Assembly: GCA_030062745.1 (NCBI GenBank)
Contig: CP099845.1
Span: forward strand, 21,412,556 to 21,476,555
Direction: 5' to 3'
DNA length: 64,000 nt
Source of the DNA: Capitulum mitella
Taxonomy: Eukaryota > Arthropoda > Thecostraca > Pollicipedomorpha > Pollicipedidae
Shown here: one piece after another, positions 47,490 through 59,703 of the stretch
Layout of the letters: every line of letters starts with the position of its first letter
Numbering within the stretch: position 1 is the first letter of the stretch
The notes under the pieces: generated by a model
The model's database searches: none
The model's input: only the letters and a program-made list of their open reading frames with translations
Told to the model about the DNA's origin: nothing
Translations under genes and position numbers: made by a program

Positions 47490-49110
47490 TTACCAGCACT
47501 GCTGATTAGTTCATATGTCGTGCAGTGCCCAAAGCCGACAAACAAAAAACCAAAACGCCCGGGTACGGATATTTCAAAGCAATTATGTAGATTCCTATCT
47601 GCATTCGATTCTCTTTGCTCCATTTCCCTCTAATGCGTGGCCATTTCTGGAGGTTTGCAAGTGTGCAGGACAAAGAGTACAGCGCCACCTGTGACAAAGA
47701 TGTTGGAACAAGATCGCCATCTTGAAACGTTTGGCCCTCTGCAGCCATTCTTTGCTACTGGAACTGAGCTGGGTAATGTCGGGCACGAGTTGACCACGGT
47801 TGGGTTAGAATAAAAGAAATAAGTCTGCGTCCCAGACTGAGGAATACTTATTTAAATGGCTTTTAAACAGGTCATGTGGTTCATATTTATTCCATTCTAG
47901 ATGGATAAAGATTTCTGGACCGCACTGAGAGTTCCGACGGGTTTTAGGCAGTTTCTTTACCGTCAACATTTAGCCCCAACCAGTACCGTGCTTAAATACC
48001 CTTCGATGTTTTACCGAAACCGTTCCCTTTAAGCTCTTCAGCGACGGCTCGTAAAAAAGTGAATGTACTTATCTAGTGTTTTTCGCGTTAACCTCCGCAA
48101 GGCCTGTGCATTCCGCTGTTAACACAACCTCCATCATCCACCTCTCTTCTGAACATGTTCCCCACCCGGCACGGGAGTCTGTCCCCAGCCCCTCCCCCAC
48201 CGTGTTGGCTCAGTGCGGAGCGGGCGAACCCAGGCCGGGCCGACCCCCGTCCTCCCCCCTCCCCCCACCCCCGGTGCTGCCCCGCCGGCCGGCAGTCGGC
48301 CGCTGCAGCTGGAGGTGGATAGTGGCGCTGCCGAGATCGGTCCGGGTCAACGGCCGCTATCGGCGCAGCGCCATCCGCGACAGGAAACAACTGTGACGAA
48401 AGGTATGGTCTCTGCACGATAGCAGACAGGCAGATATGTTGTAGCTGAAACCGTAGTCCCACGCATTTCCGTCTAACGTCGAAAGGAACCCCCATGCTTT
48501 TGAATATGAATACCATGGAGTTCATTTGGAAGTCTCTGCAGATAGCAAAATGCCCTCGTACATTTATCCTAGTATTGCAGCTTTGTACAACTACGTTGCC
48601 GTTGGAAATAACAACAGAATCCTGGTTACCAACCAATAAACATTGGCTGCATTGGATGAGACTTACATGTTGTTCTGGACCGAGAATTGAAAGAATTATG
48701 TTTCGGCACGAGTATGAATCGTTTTTCTGTGAAAGAAGGTCAATGTACACCGGCCGACGTATTATGTGCTCGCTCTCGTATAAAGACACAGACGATAACG
48801 TCTCGCAACGCCGAATAAAAGACGGCGTAAGTGTACTTGCGTAATGCCGTTTGGGCGAAAGTATGCACGTTCTGAATAAGAATCGCAGTGCTTCCCACTC
48901 TACCCAGCCTACAGCTGACTGTCGCTACATCAGATGAAAATGTTCAAAACCGCTGTTCTGTACGTCGGCACTGGACTTTCGAGGGAGGCCGGGGAGCACA
49001 TCGTGGATCGGGGTGATGCGGAACGTCGACTCTCGAGCACCTCAGTAGGTAATAAACCCGAACGGATCCAACGTCAAATTTCCAGAATATTGAGGGGCCC
49101 CAATCCTTGT
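47490..49110. other. Intergenic stretch with one short GC-rich patch
   Basis: A GC-rich patch (about 48170-48400) encodes a proline-rich plus frame ending in a possible donor (AAAG|GTATGG). It might be an exon of the docking-protein gene downstream, but the phase does not match the next acceptor. Long frames on both strands at 48.1-48.85 kb are unrecognised. Confidence 0.35.
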
Positions 49111-49121
49111 TACTTTGGAAC

Positions 49122-49408
49122 TGGGTTCCGCCCAGGCACGTAGCCAAGGGGGCTGCCACGGGGCCATGCTCCCCTGAGCCAAGGGATTTACACCAGACAT
49201 ATAGCGATTATTCAGGAAGACGGAATAGTGATCACATAAATGCTGCAAAAGCAAACCTTATATGCTTTCCTGTGCGTCAGATATGAGATAAATTACATAA
49301 AATTGGTGCGTTTTCCTACAATTTTCGTCTTATACCACTGCCATATGACAGAATTTGACACATGGCCTCCTTTTGAAGAAAATCCTGGCTACGTGCCTGG
49401 TTCTGCCC
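49122..49408. mobile_element. Small MITE with 15-bp perfect terminal inverted repeats
   Basis: CCAGGCACGTAGCCA at 49132-49146 is the exact reverse complement of 49386-49400, and the match extends imperfectly outward. Element length is about 290 bp with no coding potential. Confidence 0.65.
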
Positions 49409-49575
49409 AAAACTCTTCAACTGAAAGCAGCGTCCATGACAGTAGCTCGACAGAGCAGTCCCCGCATAGTGACATGGGCAGTTTACGCTGAGCGCATTCC
49501 AGGCGGCTTCACTAGCCGTTACGCCACCGTCCGGGCCTGTCACGCCGTCGACTGAGTCCGTCACGCAGTTGCGAC

Positions 49576-50887
49576 ATGTTCCAGATGCTGGATAGCAGGC
49601 CGCAGCAGTACGTCGTCCTCGCGCGGCTCGAGGACGAACTGTCGCGGGCCGACCGCCTGCTCCCCCTCTCCTCGTGCGACTCGCCCAGAGGCTCATTCAG
49701 CTCGTCCCTCAACTCGTCCAGCGGCTCGTCCGACTGCGGCCTGTCGGGCGGCGACCCGGCGACCGCCGGCGACCGCCGCGGCTCCAGAGACGACGGCGAC
49801 GGCGAGTCGGACTGCGACAGCGACGCCTCGGGCGAGTACGAGCCTCTGCGGGCGTCGGCGGCCGGCCCGGCGCCGCCGGCAGCCGCGCCGCCGCCGCCGC
49901 CGCCGCCGCGGCGCGTCTCTCTATACGTGCCGGAGCCGCCGAGCGGGCCGCTGGCGGCCGGCCGCGCCGCTGAGCGCCAGCCTCGGGGACCTGTCGGCGG
50001 CGCCGGCGGCGCGGCACAAGGACCTGGGCCGCTTCCTGGGCCTGAGCGCGCCGCCGACGCCGGCCCGGACCGGCCTCTGGCGGCGCTGGACCGAGCGGGC
50101 GCACCGCTCGGCGCCGCCGACGCCGGCGGCCGGCCGCGGCGCCTCGCTGCCCAACCTGGCGCCGGCCGCGCCGGCCTGGAGCGGGGCCAGTGTCGGTCTC
50201 AGCCCGGCCGCCTCGCCGCGGTCGGCCTCGCCGGGCCGGTACCGCATGTCGCCGCGCGTGCTGCGCCGCGCCCTGAAGAAGGTGCAGGCCAAGGCGCTGG
50301 GGCGACAGGCGCCCGCCCGTCAGTTCTTCCCGCCGCGGAACGCCGCTCCGTCTCCGGCGCCTGTCGATGGAACGGGCTGCCGGAGGGCCGCACGGGAGGC
50401 GGCGAGGCCTGAGGCGGCCCTCGTGAAGAAGCGCGAGCCTCAGCCGGATGTCACGGCGGGGAGGCGCGCCGCCGGCCCTGAGGAGGTCAGACCACACCTC
50501 CGCGGCGACCCGGCGGCAGAGGGCGGCGCGCTCCGTCTCCCCGACATCGTGGTGGAGCCGCCGGCCGAGCCCGACTACATGCCCATGCAGTCGATCCAGG
50601 CCATCCTCAGGACGCCGCCGCCGGCCGCCGGTCTCCGCGTGCCCGACCCGGACCAGGCGGCGCCGGCGTCCCCCTCCGGCGAGTCCGACTACCTGGACAT
50701 GGCCGGCGTGCAGCGGCTGCGGCTGGCGTTCGCGCGGCCGCCGCGGCGCGCGCGCGCGCCGGCGCCCGAGCGCTTCGTCGGCGCCGTCGGCGGGCCGTGC
50801 GGTCAGTACGAGAACCTGGTGGACCTGCGGCGCGCGCTGCGGGAACTGCGCCGGCCAGGCCGACTCATCATAACGGAAGACGAATGA
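49576..50887 (+). CDS. Probable docking/adaptor protein with phosphotyrosine motifs, one frame change
   Basis: GC-rich coding region of about 437 codons, not recognised as a named gene. The N-terminal part (frame from the ATG at 49576) has QQYVVLARLEDELSRAD, a Ser-rich low-complexity tract and a poly-Pro tract. At about 49945-49985 meaningful coding moves to the frame that ends at 50887; the first frame stays open to 50412 but turns into Ala/Gly/Arg noise. The second part has LSASLGDLS, a basic helix (MSPRVLRRALKKVQAK), then DYMPM, DYLDM and QYENL before LIITEDE. In established biology YxxM binds PI3-kinase p85 SH2 domains and pYxN binds GRB2, so an IRS/GAB/DOS-like docking role is inferred. 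No PH, PTB or SH2 domain is visible, so this may be only the last exon; an acceptor-like cacgcag lies just upstream. The frame change could be a one-base assembly error. Confidence 0.6.
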
Positions 50888-51174
50888 GATAGCGCGCGCG
50901 GCGGGCAGCCCGCCGGCCGACGGGCAGCGAGCTGACGAGATGCGTCACGCTCACAGCCGCCGTGACGGGCGCTGTTGTTGGGATGCGTTGGGAAATCTCC
51001 GGACGGCGGGCTGGAATTCCTGCAGACCTTGCTCGTGGTGCTGAGTTATGAAGGGCGTCCCACCCGCAGACACGTTTATGATGCGTGATATCCTGTGTTT
51101 ATTTTCTGGGGCACGTTTGCTTGCTCATTATTGCGCTGTTGCATATATTATGCTGCGCGTCTTATGGGGTTCTG

Positions 51175-51180
51175 AATAAA
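51175..51180 (+). terminator. Polyadenylation signal of the docking-protein gene
   Basis: AATAAA, 288 bp after the stop codon, followed by a GT-rich stretch (GTTGTTACGACGTGACTGTTTT). Cleavage would be near 51200. Confidence 0.65.
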
Positions 51181-51199
51181 CGTTGTTACGACGTGACTG

Positions 51200-53860
51200 T
51201 TTTATTGCATTTTAAAACTGAAAATCACGTAAGATTCCATGCCAATCCGAGCAATGCTGCTTGCCATACAGGGCACATTTCATTCGCGAATGCCATCTTC
51301 CAGGCTTTATCTCACATCTGGAACATGGTGACAGGAAAAACAAACTGCGACGCATGCCAGACAGGCTGACCTGGGCAGGCATAATGAGGCATGTGCACCA
51401 GCAATACGACACAGATCGCGTCTGGCGCCGCACCGCCCCACGCCGATCGGAGTGGAGCAGCAATACTGCCGACAGTACTGGCGGCTTGTTGTGCCGACAA
51501 TGCAGCCGACCCGATTTACGACCAGTGGCCGCTGGCTCCGTGACGTCCGGCCCAAGGCCGCGCCGGCAAACGACCTCGGCGTATCGCCGGCCGTGCGGAT
51601 TCCGGCGCCCGACCCGACCCGACAGCAGGACAGCGGCACGCGCCGACACTGACCAGACCGGTGTGTTTGGTCCGAGTTAAACAGTCGCCGGGCCGCCCGC
51701 CGGTATGTCACGCCAGGCCTGCATGCCGACTCAACCCAGTTCGCCTCTGACGTCTTCGACCTGGGAAAGCTTGTCCTTCCGCAAGATTTGGGTAAACCGC
51801 ACTTGAAGCGGTAGCGATAATGCAAACAGATTTACTCTCTTACACATGTGATGTTGCAACACCCAGATGTTTTGTGGAGCAAGAGCCCAGTGGTTGTGTC
51901 GAAACTTAAAGTACCGGACAAGCGAATTTCGAGATTCCGACTGACGAGCGGAATTCAGTCCCAACGGGATTAAATTAACAATGCAGCTTTGATTACAAAG
52001 ACCATTGTTGTCTGTGTCAGAGCTTTGAATTTTATGAAACGTCTGGACCCGCCTCAAATCACTACAAACTCTTAAGACCTTATGCATCTTACTCACTCAA
52101 GTAAGGCTCGACAACCTTTTGATCTTTAACATCCCTTCTTTGTGCGATAAACAGCAATTAAATACACAAAAACAGTACTGTCTTTGCAGCCAACGGTTTA
52201 AAGGCAGCCTTGCGAAGCACTGCTCGCTTAAGGAGTTCTGCCATTAAGCTTGCGAGCTTATTCAAACCTGCACATTTATGGCTGGACAAAGACTCAACTG
52301 TTTACGCACCCTGGAATCACAGTAGCACACAGGACACAGATTTGCTTAAAAAAGTCCGTCTCAGGCCATGCCAAGGTCCTTCATCACTACCGCACTTCTT
52401 CCTGTGTAAAGTTCCGCGTGTGACGATGGTAATACGTAGTACCCGTCTCGTGACAAAATAGCCTTTTGCAAAGAATTTTGAGGATCAAAGGGGGTAAAAA
52501 GCATCCTTGTATTTTTAAGAATGACAGATCAGTCGGGAAAATTCGGTAAACATTTCCTCGGAAAACTGACAGTGATCCTGTTGGAAAAACACTGACGGAT
52601 GTCTCCTTCGTACAAATTGCATTTATACGCTGAATCTGCAGTGTTTCGACAACAACCTTTTTAGCAGCGTTTCCATTTTTTTCAGTTAGCGGCGTTGCTT
52701 CTGTTGACCTTTCTGCCGACTGTTTTAATATGTTTCGATACCATGTCATGAACCACATCTTGGGCAAAATTTGTGACGGCAGCGCCAACTTAAAACTCGG
52801 ACGTTGATGTCGCCCTTATTTCTATGTTCAAGGGCAGTGATATAGCCAGAATTGGGCCCAGGGCGCGAAGAACTAAGATTTGGGGCACCCAACCAACTCC
52901 AAATCAGGGAAACTTACCAGAGGTTGCCCACTTTATTCTCAGCTGCCCCTCAAATAAAATTTTACTTTTTCTTGCCTCATTTAGAAACTTGCAAAAAGTA
53001 TGATAAATGAAATAGCTTGCATATTATTTTTCCGCTGTCTTGCACATGTGCCTTGCGCGGAGAGACAGCTCAGTGGTAGGATGTTTGAGAGACATGTGAG
53101 CAAGCCTCCTTCGATTTTCGGCCTTTGTGCTGGATATTTCTAGCTTCACGATTTGTTTCTTACTTACCTCCTGTTTTCTGTTTTCCATTGGCCGGCTGAC
53201 CCTTCGCCACATGACACCGAACTGACGTCTGATATCTATAACAGTAACAACTGACAACTGATATCAGTAACAGATCGACCACTGGCGGGCTGTCGGCCTC
53301 CCGATTCGTCCCCGTGCGCGCCTCTTAGGGCTACTCCCTGAGGCGCTTTATTTCTTTCCGTTGTCCCCACACGCTTCTCAGAGGTCCTCTCTGAGGCGCA
53401 ACTTTTCCCTTACCCTGCATAAATGTCTTGCGGCAGGGTAGAAGCCACCGTCATGTATGTGGTCAGATTGTTAGTCCTTTACATGTAAGTCACGTTTTTT
53501 TGGCCGTTGGGTTACGCGGAGGATTGGTAACAGAAGTCGCTTCGAATCCAGGCGTCATTTCAACCTGATCAGCTTTGAAGCTAGAGCTTGTCTGTGAAGC
53601 GAACTGCGATAGGGAGCGTTACAATATCTTTGCACACTATCAGACCTGAACAAGACATCTCCTTCCGCTCCTGCGTGGCGGGAGGTGTGACGATCGGGGC
53701 TCCCCGTCTTCTCCCTTTGAGTCATCGGTACGGTTCCCATACTGTGAGATTTCCTACCACACAATAGTAAACTGGACGCTCGGGTCACAGCTGCATGAGC
53801 AGAACATTCCGCCTACTTGCTTTACTTTCATACTTGCATTACATTACATTACTGTCTCGG
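51200..53860. other. Intergenic stretch, no supported gene
   Basis: A GC-rich patch at 51.36-51.7 kb and AT-rich flanks. A tRNA-like A-box word (CAGCTCAGTGGTAGGATG) occurs at about 53068 without a foldable cloverleaf. The 133-codon minus frame at 52387-52788 has no recognised domain. Confidence 0.4.
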
Positions 53861-53864
53861 TGCT

Positions 53865-54560
53865 CCTGACTCACACAGGGCCCCTGAGTCCATGGGCTCC
53901 TGACCGTCCCAGGGCAGCAGGGCCCTGATTGTTTCAGGGACCATAACTATCTATTTAATCTATTGTTTTATTAATTTATTATTGTATTTTATTTATATTA
54001 TATTTATTAATTATCTATTTAATATAGGGCGCTCTGACCGTCTGATTGTCCCTGATCGTAACAGACCCATTGACTATCTCAGGGATCCTGGCCATCTCAG
54101 GGCCCCTGACCGTTTCAGCTCGTGACTGTCATGTGGCCCCTGACTGTCCCAAGGCCTGCAGACTCCTGACTGTCCCAGGACTCATGACTCTTCCGAGACA
54201 CCTGACCATACATAGGCCTCGACTGTTCCAGAATCCTGGCCATCCATGGGCTTTTACCGTCACAGAGCCCTTGCCCATCTCAGGGCCCTTGAACGAGCTC
54301 CATATTGTATCGAGACTCATGACCATCCCAAGACATCTGGTCATTTCTTGGTTCCTGGCCATCCCCGGGCTCTAGGCCGTCCAAGCGAACTCGACCATCC
54401 CGGACCCTTTTCCGTCCCAGGGCCTCTGACCGCCTCAGGGCCCCTGACTGTTTCAGGGGTTCCGGCTGTATCGGGGCTTCTGACAGTCGCATAGTTCATC
54501 AACGTCTAGGGACAGAGACCGTTCCCTGACCGTCTCGACGCCTCTGGCGGCCTCAGGGCC
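53865..54560. repeat. Degenerate CCCTGACCGTCTCAGGG-type repeat array
   Basis: Phrases such as GGCCCCTGACCGTTTCAG, CCTGACTGTCCCAGG and CCTGGCCATCCCCGG recur roughly every 30-35 bp, interrupted by an AT-rich tract at 53945-54025. The core CAGGG...CCCTGA is shared with the array at 29.5-32 kb. Confidence 0.7.
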
Positions 54561-54599
54561 CCTGGACGACCCCCAGTAGGGTGCGTTCGCCCCCGCCAC

Positions 54600-55555
54600 C
54601 TTTCGCTTGGTTACGCCACTGCTCAAAGAACGGCCCTTTACGCGTCCGTGGTTTTGACGACACAACTGTATTTCCTAAACGTTTAGAATTCTCTTATTTG
54701 CCTGACAAATCAGGAAAATCGTTGGTGAGCTGCTAACTGGCCATGAGCGTCTACAACTCAAACTGCCAAGGCGAAGTACGCTCTGAACCACTCGGCAACA
54801 CCAGGCACCGGTCAAAAACCCACGTAATGTTTTAAGACCCACAAACGGGACGCTTCACAAGCGACAGGGCGGCGGCCTCCGACGACATCCCGTGTGCGTC
54901 TGGAGCCTGCAGCGCTCCGTCCAGCTGTAAACACACCTGTCACGGCGCCGCCGTCCGGTGCACGCCGCGCGGACCTGTCAGGGACGGCGTGTTGTCGGAA
55001 GGGACCACTCTAAACACGGCGCGGGTCGCCGTCCAGATGTTTATAGCTGGGCACGGGCCGTCCGGATTTTACGAGCGGCCGTGTTCCCGGAAGCCGACCG
55101 CTGGGTTCGAGTCGCCCAAATAGGCCCTGGAAAAGCTCTGCGGTCGCACGGGGCGTTTGCGGTTAATGCGACTTTATGACCTTTATGGACGTACTCTAAA
55201 GCGCGTTCTTGCGCAAAAACGTGGCATGTTATCTTACCGGTTGTGGCGGAAGCGGAGCCATTGATATGACAGCGTGAGAGAAACGGTGGAAAGCAGAAAA
55301 ATGTTTCGCTTCTCATTCGATGGAGTCTTCCTGTGCTTATCAAACCCCGGAAAATACCCGAAAATTAGTTTGAGCTGATGACGACATGCATGTTACATTT
55401 CAAAATACCAGTTCAAGTGTAGGTACATTGCTGATGATGGAACATGTCTCCATATCAAGATTAGCAAGCACTCTGGTTTAAATCGTGATGTTGTCAACAT
55501 GCGCAGCACGCGATAAGATCGATATCACAGCCCAGATATTTTATTCCCACCACAA
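54600..55555. other. Intergenic stretch
   Basis: No supported feature. A short GC-rich patch at 54.85-55.1 kb has no recognisable exon. Confidence 0.4.
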
Positions 55556-55559
55556 ACGG

Positions 55560-56310
55560 TAGAGTCGCGAACATCAATGGCTTTGTTTTGAGTCACGGAT
55601 ACGTTTTTGTTCTGAAAATTTGCCGTTGCAGTCACCGGCGACTGGATTTTCTATTTCACAATCATTGCCTGGTAACCAACTTACACGGCGTTTCGACGAC
55701 AAAATATACTAGCAAGCAGGAGAATTCACCTAGGAAAATAGGACAGCTGACCACAATGTCAACAGACGAAATGTGAGGAGCCGGCGTGGACGCTCTCTGC
55801 ACTGATATTGCAACTCCAGAAAAATGGAAATAATCTTTCGTCTCACGTGCTATCAGAGACGAAATAAAACTGATGTGTTCATAAGAATGCAACTGACTTT
55901 GTTTCTGCGATGCCAAGTGGTTTCCGCGTGGGAGCTGATGCAGTGAGCGAGGCAGATCAGTTTTTGAGCTCAGTTTATGATCAGTGGCGGAGCTACGCAT
56001 CCAGATCAGGGCACAAACAAGGCCAGCGGAGACGAACACTTTCCAGTCTTCTCTCCATGCATCGCTGTCGGGATAACGCGAACGTTTCTCAAGCTGAAAT
56101 GGGGGGGGGGACATTTTCTCTTGTTTCATTTTCAGCTCGGTGGTGGTGCCGCCACCGCTCGTGACACGTTGCAGAGGAAAGGTGTCACATGCACTTACAA
56201 CTGATTGCGCCGCGTTGCAAGCGATGGTGGTATAGTGGTGAGCATAGCTGCCTTCCAAGCAGTTGACCCGGGTTCGATTCCCGGCCATCGCAAAGCCTGG
56301 TTTTGATCGG
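55560..56310 (+). repeat. tRNA-Gly segmental repeat, copy A
   Basis: Starts near GATACGTTTTTGTTCTG...GCAGTCACCG and ends with the tRNA. Copies B and C share the same landmarks in the same order: TTGTTCTGA followed by TGAAGTCACC; CTCC, a short ATGCATC-like bridge and GTCGGGATAA; CTGCTCGTGACAC; and GCAAGCGATGG. Confidence 0.65.
56221..56292 (+). tRNA. tRNA-Gly (anticodon UCC)
   Basis: Perfect cloverleaf: acceptor GCGATGG/CCATCGC, A box TGGTATAGTGG in the D arm, anticodon arm GCTGC-CTTCCAA-GCAGT with TCC at 34-36, T arm CCCGG-GTTCGAT-CCCGG, and discriminator A. No intron. TTTT at about 56301-56304 can terminate polymerase III. The antisense protein frame here is an artefact. Confidence 0.95.
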
Positions 56311-58320
56311 AGCAAAACCAGGGTCTGTCAACCATGTCAACAGCAACGGCAAAGCCATGTCAACGGACGACTCAGTTGACGGCACGCTGAGCCGCCTACT
56401 TGCTGAGTGCCGTTGCCGCCAACGTCTGTTGTCAAGTGACCGAAATGCTTCACGTCGGACTGTGAAGCTCGGAACCAATTTGGAACCAATACAGGAAGAC
56501 AGAACGGGTGAGACATACAGTTGCGATCCCGGCTATGAGTCTGTGTATGTGGAGAGGGATCTCCCACGCTGTCCGAGGTGTCGGAACGGCACGAAGCTGG
56601 CTTTTTATCGAGCGGGTCGGATATGAAACCGCCGGCGAAATTCTCGGTGTTGCCACGCACTTTTAACGCCCGGACTTTAAGGCTGACGCTTGAACAAGAA
56701 TAATTTGCATTGATCCGAGTAGCATCATGATGGTCTTTAGGTACTTAAAAAGGGTATCCACTTTCCCTTCCAATCGTAGATAGTTCCTTCACTTTTCCGT
56801 TCAGACACCCTTTTCCTGTCCAAACTGCGTTCTGGGATACTGGTGGGGTTTATCCTTAGCATATTTATCATATTTATCCTTAGCAAGCTGGTAGGCTGTT
56901 CAGAATCGAATCAGAATCTATTTTAATTCTCCGATTCTTCTCTTGAACCAGAATCAGAATAGATACCCTATTTGGCTATTGCGAATCAGTGATGTAACTT
57001 CAACATCAAGGGTATAGGGGTAGGGTATTGTACTTTATATATGAAGTGGGTGTAGCCCCAGGCTTTCAAAGTGCAGCCACATTGGGTCCAAGTGCAATCC
57101 CATCAATGCATCCTGGTGTCTGCACCTGCGTATAACTTACTGCTGATACTTTTGACCGATAGTGAGGTTGGTATGCACAGGATGCGGCGAAAGCTTAAGT
57201 TTCAACAGCAGTGTTCAGCGTTTATGGCCGCTTCGAATAGCGATTACTTTCTTCGTGCGTCTAAGGCATATCTCATTTAGCTATATCACTGCAGACTGAT
57301 GTGCATCACGACGATGTTGTTTAGTCGATGACTAAAAGCCAGATACTAATGGGGATATTTTATCACGAACATATTCTGAGCTGAAGTGACCAAGCTTAGC
57401 TTGCAGTCCTAGACGTCAACTTTTCATGCACATTTTATTTGAAATTTCTAATCCTACGGAATTTTGAAGAGCTTTCCCTTTTTCCTATTAAACTGTGTTC
57501 TGTTGTCAAATGTTGTTCCATGTTTTGAGCGGGCTCAGGCCAGTGTACGTTAGCAGCAGGCATGTGTTTTGCCTCAGGGAATCATTTCAGAAAGCAACTT
57601 TTGATTATTTATGGTTTTAGGTGGTTCTCGCTATTCATAAGGAAATATGTGCTGAGAACGTTATCAGTAACACGTTTAGTGTTTGTCAGCGTGCACAGCA
57701 CAACTTTCTGGCGTGTGATCCCGCTTTTTCAGTGCCCATGCAAAGGTCTGCAATGGCCCCAGCCAGTGTGGTCCGTATTTATTCATTCAGTTCATTCATG
57801 TGCAAACAAGGCGTCAGTTTGGGGCGCGGATGCGTTGAGCTTGGTTCCAGGCTTTCACGTCGCTGCACAGCCTGTCATTGCATGAAGGCTGAATGCCGAG
57901 GTTTTTGCTGGGGTGCAAAATAAGGTGGGCCAAATCCAAAGAGAAAAAAATGGTGATAGGTTAGGTTCTCAATGAGTGCCATAAGTGCAGCCTCATTGAA
58001 AACGAAGAAATTGCACTACTACTGTGAATCAAAGTCGGAATCACTCTTTGAGCCAAGAATCAGAATGAAATCGATTCCCAAAGCTGTTGGGAATCAGCTC
58101 CTAAATATTGGTCTGGTTTAATGCATGTTTTGCTTGCCTTAGAAATCAGGCCATTTATTATTCGTGTTTTTAAGGATAGCCATGACGTTTATCAACATCG
58201 CTATCCTGTTTTTCAGTATACATCATGATAACATATAACATATTTCAACATCATATCGTGATAAACCTAAGCAAAAAAATCGAAATGTGAATCGAGGGAA
58301 TAAAATCAATTCATACCATT
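56310..58320. other. AT-rich stretch with GAATC-rich element debris
   Basis: Repeated GAATCAGAATC-like words occur at 56905-57000 and 58020-58100, and again at 59710-59840 beyond the mariner relic. This hints at an older element that mariner split. No coding region was recognised. Confidence 0.4.
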
Positions 58321-58325
58321 TGCGG

Positions 58326-59703
58326 GCAGAAGGAAAAAATGTTCCGCTTTTCTCTGAAGATAGAAGTCTCATTAACGGAGTTGTGACATATTTACTTTTT
58401 TATAACCACGTGCACACGCAAAGGAGAATTGTTTGACATACCCACTTCCATTCTGTTATGAACTCATTGAGTAGGAGTCAGAAGTCTAAAGTCGTACGAT
58501 TATGCCAGAAGACGAAATGCATTATCCTCCCTCGACGGCGTATGTAGCAGTATAATCAAGACTAATTTAATATCAGACAGAAAAAAAACATTCTGAGCTT
58601 AATCAAACAGTTCCTGGCTGGAGAAAAGTTCGTAAGCTGAATATAGGCGAAATGGTCGGAAACGATCCGTCAGATGCCAGGAAAACGTTAAAAAACGAAA
58701 ACGGAAACAACCGTCAACCAGGCTTCATCAGAATCGACCGGGCGCATTGCCCAGGAGGTCAGCGCCAGCCACATATCCGTGAGAAAGATCCTCGATGAAG
58801 ACCTCGAACTGATGCCCGACAAGATGACAGTCCACCAGAAGCTGACACCAGGCAGTTTTGAACCTCGGGTGTCGCACGCGCCAAGTGGCTCAAGAGCAAG
58901 TTGGAAGCCGATCTCAGCTTCCTTGAGAACATATGGTTTAGCGACGAGGCGCATTTTTATCTGGATGGATGGGAGGGCCAACAACCAAGAACTTCAAGAT
59001 TTGGGTCGCAGATCGTCCTGATATCAACCTGGAGAAGCCGCTGCACAGCAAAAGGATCACAGTCTGGTTCGCTCTCAGCACTAAAAGAATGATCAGACCG
59101 TCCTGGTTCGAACACTTCGATGGCGCGACGGCAACAATTGCCAAGGGACGCTAAATCCAGGACCTGAAGTTCTTCGGGAAGCCTTATGGGCAGAGGCATG
59201 GACCTGGCGGCCAAGGCTTCTAGTTTCATCAGAATGGTGCAGCCCCGCACATCTCCGCCATGGCGCTTCAGTGACTGAAAGGGCGCACGGAGGGTCGCCT
59301 CATCAACCGGAAGTCCCAGTAGCCATGGCCGGCGCACTTGCCAGATTTCAAGCCCCTGAACTTCTTCCTCTGGGGCTATGTGAACAGCAAGGTGGACCAG
59401 GACAACCCGCAGGACTTGACAGGCCTGAAGAAGGCTATCAGAAGCGCGATTCGGAATATCCCTGTGCCGGTGTTCATGAAAGTCATCCAGGAGACGAAGA
59501 TCAGGGCGAGTCTGTGGGAGTGGCGAAAAGGACGGTACCTTGAATATATCCTCAGAATGTAATAAAGAGCAGAGCATATCATCATGTCTTTACAATAATA
59601 AATTTGCTTAAATCTGGCTATTGCCTGGTTTAAGCATAAACTTCTATCTCAAATAACTTCGAAGTTCTTGGACTTAAAAATGTGGGACACTTTTTCCTTC
59701 CAC
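58326..59703 (+). mobile_element. Mariner-family DNA transposon relic
   Basis: Length 1378 bp, typical for mariner. Imperfect 28-bp inverted ends (58326-58353 against 59676-59703, about 21 of 28 matching) share GAAGGAAAAA and TGT-CC. The transposase inside is broken by frameshifts and stops: SVRKILDEDLELMPDKM (about 58770-58830), SFLENIWFSDEAHFYLDGW, PLHSKRITVWFALS (to 59154), a QNGAAPHIS-like catalytic-Asp region near 59235, and LPDFKPLNFFLWGYVNSKV to the stop at 59562. The D-E-A and LNFFLWGY motifs are those of Tc1/mariner DDE/D transposases. Inactive. Confidence 0.85.

Noticed and set aside
48088-48844. Overlapping frames of 233 codons (minus) and 116 codons (plus)
   Set aside because: Neither shows a known domain, and half of the minus frame is GC-rich low-complexity sequence.
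53060-53130. tRNA-like CAGCTCAGTGGTAGG sequence
   Set aside because: A box only; no cloverleaf and a poor B box.
55662-56315. 217-codon minus frame
   Set aside because: Its start is antisense to tRNA-Gly (NRTRV, AHHYTT), a frequent spurious annotation.
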